Part shown: in pieces, positions 44,921 to 54,714 of the stretch
How positions within the stretch are numbered: the first letter of the stretch is position 1
Layout: the number at the start of each line of letters is the position of its first letter
Origin: Saccharomycopsis fibuligera x Saccharomycopsis cf. fibuligera
Taxonomy: Eukaryota > Ascomycota > Saccharomycetes > Ascoideales > Saccharomycopsidaceae
Direction of reading: 5' to 3'
Length of the DNA: 64,000 nt
Assembly: GCA_001936135.1 (NCBI GenBank)
Contig: CP012813.1
Location: 1,736,001-1,800,000 of the forward strand
Made by a program: the position numbers and the translations under genes
The notes under the pieces: generated by a model
What the model was told of the DNA's origin: nothing
Seen by the model: only the letters and a program-made list of their open reading frames with translations
The model's database searches: none

Positions 44921-46888
44921 ATGGAACATACTTTGGTTTCCCACAACAACAACCAACCAATATACTCCAATGATATCAACTTCAACAACATCAACTACTT
45001 GTCTCTGCAAGATGTCTCTCAAATCCCATTGCACAACCTCATCTACTCCTACCAGTATGTGTGCAATGCCATCAAAACCGAGGAGCTCAACTTCAAGATT
45101 TGGGCTTTTGAAGATTCAGTGCTCACCGCAAACGGTCTTTACCACCGCGGAGAGTTCAGACACACTAACAACGACACAAAATTTTACAGCAGTACAAAAT
45201 TTGTTGACAGAAATATCATGACCAAGTTGCATCACGACCGCGAAAGCTACTTGCTCAAGTTGAGCATGAACAACAAATCTTCTAGAGTCTACAAAAACTT
45301 TTCATACAATGATGACAACTTCCTCAACTTGCATTCCACCAGCATCACCAACTATTCTCCTTCAGAATCTTGCCGCAAGTTTAAAAACTCAAACATGTAC
45401 AACAATGAAAGAGTGCAGTACTTAATTTGGAGAAACTGGAGCAAGCAGCAATTTGGCTTACGCAACGCATCTGTGCAATGTAGTCGTCAAGTGTTGAACG
45501 ATCAGTACACCCAAAAATTTCAAGAAGACGAGGACTGTGAGGTTGAGCAGCAGCAGCAGCAACAACAACAACAGATGGCAATCCCACTTATTGACCAGCT
45601 TCATCGTTTGAAGTTCAACCAATGTGAAGACAATGACTTCATGGCTCGTTACTTAACTCTTACCTTTGCTGACCAACACGACGTGTGTTACGGTCCATTG
45701 GTTGCCTCTAAAGATTTGTCTAAAACACACATCAATGAGAAAATCAAATACGCTACTGCTACTGACAACTGTAAGACTGGTTCTTCAGTTGAAGGAAACT
45801 GCAATAGCAATACAATCCCGGTGCCAAAACGCAAAGTTAGTTTTGTTGATGTTGATGAAGTTGTCAGCAGCGCTCCATCTAGCGTTTCTTCTGAATACTC
45901 TGATTCTATTTTTAGCTGTGCTAGATCGATCAACTCTTCTCTTGGATCCGCCTCAATACTGCTTGAGCCTGAAACTGACAAAGGGTTTCTTTCTGCAGTT
46001 GTTGACGAAGATGGAATTGAAGCTAAAGCCACTCTGGCCAAGTCTTGTTTGAAAAGTTGCATGAAGGCCAAATCCAAAAATCTATACTATGCGGACATTG
46101 AAAACTCCAAACAAATTCTCATCTCATATCAGCAAGAACTCAACAAAAACAGATACTTTGCCAAACACAACGGCGCTGGTAAGTCGGTTACCACCAACAC
46201 CGAGTTCCCAGTTATGTTCTCTACTGAAGCTTGTCAAGCCAAGATTGTTGAACTGCTCAGCGATGAGGAAATTTTTGCTAAACTTGCAAAGTATGAACAA
46301 ATCGAAAAAAAATGCAATGACGAGTTCAATCACTTGAAGGAGTACTGGAACGGGTTTTTGCATGACTATGAAGAAGAAAAATTGGAATGCATGTACTTTA
46401 TGGAGATGAATATGATTACCCAAGAAGAGTTCAACAGAGCCATGAAACATCTTGATGATCAATTGCAAGAAAAAAGAGCTTACAGCAACAAACAATGCAA
46501 CTTGCAAAAAGTCAAGCATAACAGAAACCGCAGCAAAATTAACAAATTGAGGGCTCTTCTTTCCGATACATCTTCAGTTGATGGTGATGCTGTTCCGGTT
46601 AGAAAGATGATATCAAAACTGAAGAAAGTTGCTGCTTTGAAACATGGTCATTTTGTTGAGGGCTTGGAAGAAACTCGCATTGCAAATTTGCGTAACTTTA
46701 TACCAAGAAGAACCAAACTCAATAGAAACAACAGCAAAATGATTGTGTTGCGCAATGTCATTGATGATAGCGACATTGAGGAGTACTATCAAGGTTTGTT
46801 TGCCAATTATAACGAGTTGGATGAAGTTGTCTGTGATGCCATGAAACAGGATATGGGCTTAAAAGTTTACCAATGGGATTTGTTTTGA
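44921..46888 (+). CDS. Possible PP1 (Glc7)-regulatory protein, Reg1-like motifs
   Basis: A 655-residue protein that I do not firmly recognise. Two motifs stand out. NERVQYLIWRNWSK (162-175) resembles the short Trp-containing motif of the DUF1752 family found in Reg1 and in fungal GATA factors. KRKVSFVD (304-310) contains KVSF, a textbook RVxF docking motif for protein phosphatase 1. A Gln9 run is at 210-218. The C-terminal third (430-655) is charged and helical, and ends MGLKVYQWDLF. A regulatory subunit that targets Glc7, as Reg1/Reg2 do in glucose signalling, is a reasonable guess from these motifs only. The very long upstream region fits a heavily regulated gene. ATG 44921 is the first in frame. 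Confidence 0.4.
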   Translation: MEHTLVSHNNNQPIYSNDINFNNINYLSLQDVSQIPLHNLIYSYQYVCNAIKTEELNFKIWAFEDSVLTANGLYHRGEFRHTNNDTKFYSSTKFVDRNIMTKLHHDRESYLLKLSMNNKSSRVYKNFSYNDDNFLNLHSTSITNYSPSESCRKFKNSNMYNNERVQYLIWRNWSKQQFGLRNASVQCSRQVLNDQYTQKFQEDEDCEVEQQQQQQQQQMAIPLIDQLHRLKFNQCEDNDFMARYLTLTFADQHDVCYGPLVASKDLSKTHINEKIKYATATDNCKTGSSVEGNCNSNTIPVPKRKVSFVDVDEVVSSAPSSVSSEYSDSIFSCARSINSSLGSASILLEPETDKGFLSAVVDEDGIEAKATLAKSCLKSCMKAKSKNLYYADIENSKQILISYQQELNKNRYFAKHNGAGKSVTTNTEFPVMFSTEACQAKIVELLSDEEIFAKLAKYEQIEKKCNDEFNHLKEYWNGFLHDYEEEKLECMYFMEMNMITQEEFNRAMKHLDDQLQEKRAYSNKQCNLQKVKHNRNRSKINKLRALLSDTSSVDGDAVPVRKMISKLKKVAALKHGHFVEGLEETRIANLRNFIPRRTKLNRNNSKMIVLRNVIDDSDIEEYYQGLFANYNELDEVVCDAMKQDMGLKVYQWDLF

Positions 46889-47432
46889 GCATAAAAGTTT
46901 TTGTTTATTTATTTATTTGCATTCTTTTCAGAAAAATGCTTAAAGCAGTTATACTATATCACACTACACTACTACATTACACCATGCTATATTATACTAT
47001 ATTACTACAATGACTTCATTTCATTCAAATTTTCACTAAATTTGGTTCACCAATTGTTCTTTTTTTTTTTTTTTTTTTCTTTCGCGTGTTTTCTTTTGTT
47101 ACTTTCCGGCGTTGTTTTGATTCTGATTAATACCCTTATCTGATTTCTTAAGTTTGCTTTGTTATTGTCCTGCCTTTCTCCAACAAAAGTCGTTCTGCTT
47201 TTCTGCTTTATCCTGTCCTTTGATTTTTTATTTGATTTTATTACTTATTATATTTGAGGTTTTCCGTTTTTGTTTTCAGGTAATGCTTTGTTGTTTCGAT
47301 CTTGCTTTTTTCCGTTTCAATTCTTAAGTTTTTATCCTTATTTTTTACTACTCTTACTATTTGGCCTTTACTTCTCTACTGGTTATTCTTTTTAATTATT
47401 TTGGGGTTTTTTTATATTTCGTGACATTTTTA

Positions 47433-47556
<124 letters not shown>

Positions 47557-49547
47557 ATCACCACTATCATCCTATATTATACTATACTATAAATATTTAC
47601 TCTCCTTTTAACTGTTCCGCTCGTTTGTCTTTGCTTGATCTTATTTAATATTATCCTTTTCAACTTGATATACTATAACTGCGTCTATACTATATTTAAT
47701 CAATAATTTGCTATCGTTTGTGTTGGACATCTTTGTAAAAAACCAAGCAGCCCGTATTTTGCAATATCAGTGAGTATGTGCATTGTCAACGCGCAAGGAC
47801 GAGGTGATCGCTGATGATGGACAATGCTGTTCCTACAAGTTTGTGATTTCGTCATATTTTCTGTCTTGTCATGATTGCAAGGTTCGTCTACGATGGTTTT
47901 CACCATCTTATTTCAAATTTTTTTTTTTCTTTTTTTTTTTAAGTTGATGCTTGTTTGTTTTGGCTTGTTCGGTTATTCAGTTCAAGACCTGCTTGTCTAA
48001 TTTCCAATTAGTTTGTTTGCTTGTTGACGTTTGACCGGTCCATATCTACATTCTATGGATTACATAATAAAAAAAAGACGTTTGTCAAATTCAAATATCA
48101 AGCCAAGCAGACAAACAATATTTAGATCGCTTTGTGTTCTTTTGTACTGTTGTCGTACATTTCCTTTTTTGCATCGCTGAGCAATGTTGCTTTTCCGCCC
48201 TTAAGTTGAAAAGCCGGTTGTTTTCTTACAATACCGGATGCGATGGAAAGACTTTCTATGGGGAGAAAAAGAAACAAGACATAGATCTAAGACATCCCAT
48301 CCACACGAGAAAAGACAAAGCGGTGCTGCCGGGAGCTCAACAACCAACAACAAGCCTATAGGTAAATAAACAGTTGAGCAAGCAAACAAACAAACAGACT
48401 AACACCAAGGAAATAAAGGCACTCACTTTACCATCTCTTCAACAGTTAATGCAAGAATAACGCACAATCAGTCGTGCCCTTTTTATATAAATCGGAATCG
48501 ATGTTAATGTTCAAGCGTAAGCAACTTTACCTTACTTTATTTTCTTTTGTCCGAGAAAATGATGAGGATTGTTTGTGCAGCCATGGCCACAGTCTACAAT
48601 CTGATTCCCAATGATGTTTTTGAGTCGGCAAAGGGAATGTTTCCTGCTCACAGCTCTTATTGCGTACAGTTATAGTAGCTGCTAAAATTAGACGTGTGCG
48701 TCAAGGACGTCAAAATTTTAAATGATGCCCGACATCGATCGATAATGTAATCAGGTCCGAGTCGAATCAATTGACAGCAAATGCGGCAAACGTAAAGCTT
48801 TAAGGTCATCCTTTTTTTTTTTTTTTTTTTTTGTTAATACTTTTGCTAGTGCTTATTTTCAGACCATTGATTTGCTTATAATCAATACTCGCAATCCTGT
48901 GTCAGTGGACATTCGGTAATTTATCAAGTGCCTTTTGACGGCTGGTTGTATTTCAAAGTTAAGTGATTGATTAATTGGCCAGCTGAGTTTTGATGTGAAT
49001 GAGAAGCATCATCAATTTCCTCGAGGATACTCGGGGAAACTTTTTTTTTTTCTTCTTTTTCTTCTGCGCTGGTGAAGATTGATAATAGTGACAGATGTTG
49101 ATTGACAGCTTATGACATTACAGATCAGATTCATTCATGCACTGTTTTCCGGATGCTCACCAAGAAAACTTTTAACAAACTACTGGATTCTTCGGGCAAA
49201 TGTGGGTGCGCGCTGTATTTGCAATAAGCATCGTCTTTCGCTCTTGACTGTTGTTTCTGGGTCGCGGTAGGAGCATAGTAAGGAGCCTAATGCCATAGCA
49301 GTACTCCTGAAACTCAGACAGTGATAAGGTAATCAAAATATTTTGCAAATTGACGTCAAACGCATGTCAAAAACTAAAGAAAGGGAGACGTCTGCAGAGA
49401 CAGCTCACCAGAGCGTTCAAGCCACTACTTTTGTCACAACTAGACGAAGGCCTGCGTTTAGTGGAGTTGCCTATATATAGCTATAGCATAATAAGTGCTA
49501 GCCCATCGGCTACTTTTACGTACCTCTGTACTTGTTTCTTTTTCTGG

Positions 49548-49563
49548 CACACACACACACACA
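49548..49563. repeat. (CA)8 dinucleotide repeat
   Basis: Eight perfect CA units in an intergenic region. Confidence 0.9.
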
Positions 49564-51691
49564 TATCCCCAGAATGAGTTAAACCATGGTTGTTATTGCC
49601 ATTGGTGGCAACGGCGCTGATAGCACTATCTTTGCAATGGTTGTCTTGCAGTCGTCTGGGCTGTTTCAGAACTTTTGCCGAAGTGATCAGCCGGAGCATA
49701 GCTAAATTATCATGTTTCTTTTTTTTTTTTTTTTTTTTTTTGGATCTTTTTACGTGATTTGATTGATGTGCGACGAACCATACTTTCTCTCACATTTTTC
49801 CCTTTGGCTAGCATTGTTTTTCTTTTTAAGGAGTGCTAAAATAAAGCTGTATTTGTTTTCTTTTTTTCCCCCAAAAAAAACAAACAAAAAAACTCAACGT
49901 TTTGACTTGAGCCAGTCAGGAATGGGAAAATCATCCCTCGCAGTAATGACCAAACTCAGGTACAATGACCGCGATGCTGTCATTAGATTTTCTGATTTGT
50001 ATTTCTCATGATTGATTGAAAAGGCTTTACAAACTCCAGCATCGTTCAACTAACATTCAATCAACATGCGAGTCATTTTACTTTGTCTAATGCTCTATTA
50101 ACTTGTACCATTAAATCTCATCTTTCACGAGAAATTTCCCAAGACAATTTCCGGCCGAGGATTAAAGAGAGTGCAACCATGATTGCCGTAATATCGCAAA
50201 AAGTGCCCCATATGATTGCTTCCCGGTGATTTCCGCGAGGCCAGATATGACCACCAAGTGAATACCAGGACACGACTATATGTATTGAATAGCGTTTTGT
50301 GGGTTTTTATTCTCTATTGAGCACAATAAAACTTTGTTCCGATAACAAACAGTCAGAAGATGTAACAGTAAGTCATACAAACGGCATCAAGAACCGGGTG
50401 CTTTTGCTGCCAAAAACGGCTCCTACTCTTTGCTTGTTACGGCTATGTTGATAATCGCTGCAGGGAGGTCTATCTTGACATATCTCGAAACGCAGGAAAG
50501 GGTACTCTCTACTACCGTATGTAGTGATGAAAATATCGTGAGGATGTACAACGTATAACTGCTGCACCTCTTCTTACTTGATGACGGCAAGGACAAGGCT
50601 GCCCAAAGCTGACGTGAGTAGCGTTACACAATTGACTTTTCTTTGACCCTTTTTTGGCAACTGCCCTTGGTACAAAAGTTATAACCCAACTTGCTTGAAT
50701 GCTACGCAGATGGCTTTTTTAGCACGCTGGTTCTTGTTTGGCCAGTACACTAACACTACTCACAAAGCCCATGAAACTGCTAGCGAGGTAATATCAAGAC
50801 AGCGGCATTCGAGCCCACAGGCATGGGGTTGCCTGAATTGTAATGCTCTACCGCGTGTAGCGGCAAACTATAATCAAACGTTTATCGTCTTGATTCCTGT
50901 TTCAAGACAGAGCGTAGAGAAACATGCTTGCTGATGGGGAGGTGCTATTATAATGGGGTTTTCCCGAGCGCCGATCAAACATCACGGCTCTCCATCAATA
51001 TGGCTCTGCTGCTAACTGTCAAACAATTATCTCCAGCCCCATCCGGGAACGGAAGTATGCCAGAATTTCCTTGTCCGCTAGTTGAATTGATATCAGTGGT
51101 TTTTTAACGCCATCTTTCTGATTGAACTATGCTCTTTTGTTTTTATGGATAGGCACTGCCAGCGCATAAAGCAGCTACGTAGCCGGCACTGCCGCTATGC
51201 TTGATATTTTGTCTGTTATTATTGTCTGTAACGGTTTCAAGACTATTTTCTACTAACTTTTTACTCAAAAGCTAGAATAATCATGAGACTGCTGCTGCAA
51301 CAAATACGTCCCTCCGACTCTGGGGTTTCACAATAGACCACTTTCGGAAAAAATTCTACTTGAATCAAAGGGCTACAACAAATTTCCTTAAAAATGGAAT
51401 CAGCCACTATAGTAAGGGAACTGCGACCGCCATAAATCGAGGCGATTAGGTTTTTTCATACATCATACCCCTATTATAGTAAATGTCTCAAGGTTCGCAA
51501 CATAAAACTTCTCAAACTGCTTATAACTAAAGACGTCACTAACCGTAGCAGAGTAACATTGCAGTGCGTCCCCACACTTTGTTCCGAAATTGCCCTTCTT
51601 CTTCTGTTAATACACAACACTATCATCAGCGCGTTTATGGACCGATCTCCGGTTAGCCTCGCTATTTACTAACTTTCGGAATAAATGTCGT

Positions 51692-51731
51692 AAAAAACAA
51701 AAAACAAAAAACAAAACAAAAAACAAAAAAC
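51692..51731. repeat. Degenerate AAACAAA tandem array
   Basis: About 40 bp made of A4-A6 blocks separated by single C residues. Confidence 0.85.
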
Positions 51732-52381
51732 AGAAAAGGCAGACCATTACGATTTGCTGACCTGCGCATTGTTCTTGGTATTATCTACTTGATATGGCTG
51801 TACAGTTAGCATCAGCATATCCACTCTGCGTGCTCTTCCCGGAAAAACTCAAAAGCAAAAAGGAAACTCTGAGCGGCGCACATCAACATTCTGTCACGGA
51901 TAATCAAGGTGAATCAAGGCTCATTAGGAACAGACTGTTGCTTCTGTTTCGTTAGTACAGACTTGGAATCGTGAATTGCTATGTATGTAGATGAATATTG
52001 CAACCTCGATCGAGATGGGCCTGCGATTTAGGACCCATATTTATGGTACTCTGCTGCTGCATAAGTATGTATGTAAAAGCGTAATTGCGCTGGTATCATC
52101 ATCTGGACGCACAACTTACCAACAAGGAAAAGGTAAACAAATACAAATCGCCAGCTTCAATTCTGCTCGAGGAGATGGCTGGCGCTTCGTTGTTTGCTTC
52201 TGGAAGGAGTGTAGCAAGGCGAGATTTTGGCATTGCTTGGTTCAAATATAAAGGCACTGCGTGTTTCTAATAACCACCAACTGCCAGATCTGCCAAAGCC
52301 TTAGTGTTTTGTTCCCGTTTGTGCACTCTCTTGTCCGATGAGCTAAGACTGAGTTGAGTGCCGAGCTGACTGTGCTGCAAT

Positions 52382-54366
52382 ATGGAAAAAATTGCAATTG
52401 TTCCCTTTAGGATATCAGGTATGTCAAACTTTTTTGTTTCTGTATTTTTTTTCCCCTTCAAACTTGAAATTAAGGATATTGCTCCAATAGCTACTATCTT
52501 TAGCACTATGGAAGAAATACTGCGTAACAGCATGTTCTTCAAGTTCACGCCTTCGGCATACTAACCAGCATGCACTCACCAGGTGATAAGCAGATTCTCA
52601 AACAAGAAGAGGACATTGAACTTGAAAAAATTGAGGAACACAAAGCTGTCCTCTACACGCTACAAAACTCTAAAGATGGCAAAGAAAACATAGACATCAA
52701 TGTACAGCTTGGTGCTGCCGGGGTATTCGTTTACAATATAACTATTAAAGAAAAACTTTTGCTAAATATTTACAACTCTTTACCGTCAGAAATTTCGGAC
52801 ACTATCAGTTACGAAAAGCTTAGGTACTTGATACGGTCTTTGCTTTTAGATTTAGAGCTGGTTGGGAATAGCGAGAATTCGGAGTATAATGAAATCCAAG
52901 ACGGAAACTATTACGACCCAATATTATTGCATAATTGTGTGTTAGAATCAGAGCTAATAGTTAAACCCAACTATGAAAGTTATTATAACTTGCACGTTAA
53001 TGAGAAATTCGAGGCCGATGGTGATAGTAACGGAAGCGAGAAAGTAAACACGCCCCGGTTTTTTAATTTGAACTTCAACAAGCGTATTTGCACTTTTAGA
53101 ATTACAGATAATGATACATTGCGAGATTCACAAGACAAAGAGTTCCAGCTAGACTTGCAAACTCAGGACTATTTGTATCTTGCCGAAAAAATATCGGATA
53201 AACGGAAATATGATTGTTATAAATGGAAACTCAAATACAATGAGCAGCGTGAAAAAAGCGAGCTCCTATCGAAGCAGCTTGACGAAGTTGTGCAGCGGTA
53301 TGAGGATAAAATAATAAAAATTGAATATGCTGCGGTTCAGTTGGTGAATGAGAAGAAACGCAAAATTCGAAAGCTAGTCGATTTGTTGGAAGCTAATGAA
53401 AAAGGAATAGATAGTGACGCTAGCGAACTCGACTTTATCAACGGCGAGGATTTATTGCACTCGCAGGCCGAAATGTTTGAAAGTGATGAGGAAGAGGAAG
53501 AAGAAACAGAAAACGGGAAAGAAAGTACTAATAGTGCAAGCTCAGAACCTAAACCACAGGCTCCAGAAATTAGAAGTACCAATCTGATCAGTCCAAGAAA
53601 GAGAAGAACTCAAGGTAAGGATACAATCATAAAAAGGAGAAAAGAAAGTCAATATAGCGATTTTAACAGTACCCCAACGCTGATAAACACACAACTGCAA
53701 CGTCAGCCAGCAAACCCACAACTATCATTGCTAACTCCCAATACTCAGCGGTCTATGAGAGTAAAACGAGAAGGAGATGATTACGATGCAATCTTGAAGA
53801 AAGAAGATTCCGGTACGCCGAGTCCTGCTACTAATAGGATAGAGAAATCTCCAGAGCAAATTGTTTTAGGGATTAATGTTTCTGACAATGAAGAAGAAGA
53901 AGAAGAAGAAACTGCTGCTAGTAAACATAGCCATTATGGCATCAAAAAACTCAGTTTTGAGTCAATGAACGAAGAAGCAGAAAAAAATACGCAGACCATG
54001 GGGTCTAAGGTGCCGTTCAAGGCCAAATATCAAGCAAAGCCAGGCATGGAGCACAGTTTCGAGGACGACTATAAGTATGCATATCGCGGAGGCAAAAAGA
54101 AGTCAAGGCTGGCTAATAATGCTGCTACTACTGCTGGATCAGGAGCCGCAAGCACAAATAGCGGTGGTTCACTTCACGACACCTCAACTATTAGTAATAG
54201 TGGATCGTTTGAGGGCCATAGAGATACAGATCAAGCTCAATATTCAAATAAAGGCTACAAAAACGATAACGCAAAAAGCGAGAGCGATAGAAAAATTTTT
54301 AATGATGGCACCGATATAGATGATGACGATGCTACCGATGTCAGCGATGAAGATACAGATATGTAA
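52382..54366 (+). CDS. LIF1: Lif1/XRCC4 family DNA ligase IV partner, with a proposed micro-exon
   Basis: Proposed join of exon 1 (52382-52418) and exon 2 (52583-54366), giving 606 residues. Lif1 (XRCC4) binds and stabilises DNA ligase IV in non-homologous end joining in the nucleus. The N-terminal third has the alternating strands of an XRCC4-type head. The stalk helix contains YAAVQLVNEKKRKIRKLVDLLE, matching the LLNEKKKKIRELHEIL region of S. cerevisiae Lif1. The C-terminal half is acidic and disordered, ending in DATDVSDEDTDM, similar to the acidic tail of Lif1. A standard ATG at 52570 starts the long frame, but exon 1 (MEKIAIVPFRIS) joins it in frame through GTATGT and TACTAAC. I prefer the spliced start because XRCC4 proteins begin with a short hydrophobic strand. 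The protein is longer than Lif1 (421 residues). The next gene is convergent. Confidence 0.8.
52419..52582 (+). other. Proposed LIF1 intron
   Basis: 164 nt with donor GTATGT at 52419, a perfect TACTAAC branch site at 52559-52565 and acceptor CAG at 52580-52582. Joining leaves GG|T split across the junction and keeps the frame (ISGDKQIL). The ATG at 52570 would lie inside the intron. Confidence 0.72.
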
Positions 54367-54714
54367 GCTTGTACATTTTACCTCAAAATAAATAAAATAT
54401 ATAAATGTATATATATGTCAGAACCTGAAGACACATTATTTTTCAGGAAAGTTGACTTGGTCAGGAAGAGAGTAGTGCTAGCTGCTCAGGAAGTCCCAGA
54501 AAAAGCTTGCGTAGTAGTAGAAGAAGAAGGTAAGTGAGAAATAATTAAGAGAACGGCAAAATAAAATTACTGTCATAGTAGTATTAACAGTAAATATTGA
54601 AAATCAGTCCTAATATGAAACCACACAAGAATTGAATAAAAAGAGCTGATTTTTTCCAAACAGCAAAAAAGCTTTGAACTTCAACAAAGTGTAGACCGGA
54701 AAATTCCTTATTTG
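54367..54714. other. Convergent intergenic region with a possible small gene
   Basis: 348 bp between the 3' ends of LIF1 and the Zn2Cys6 gene. It holds the small frame at 54415-54537 described separately; otherwise AT-rich. Confidence 0.4.
54415..54537 (+). CDS. Possible 40-residue small protein or first exon
   Basis: ATG at 54415 opens a 40-codon frame, MSEPEDTLFFRKVDLVRKRV..., with non-random charge and few low-complexity residues. A perfect AAG|GTAAGT donor lies at 54530, a few codons before the stop at 54535, so this could be an exon 1. Downstream, a TATTAAC-like branch and several AG acceptors give only a few extra residues. I do not recognise the product. It may equally be 3' UTR of LIF1. 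Confidence 0.25.
   Translation: MSEPEDTLFFRKVDLVRKRVVLAAQEVPEKACVVVEEEGK

Noticed and set aside
52570-52582. ATG at 52570 as the LIF1 start
   Set aside because: It lies between a perfect TACTAAC and its CAG acceptor; the spliced upstream exon explains the region better, though the ATG remains a fallback.
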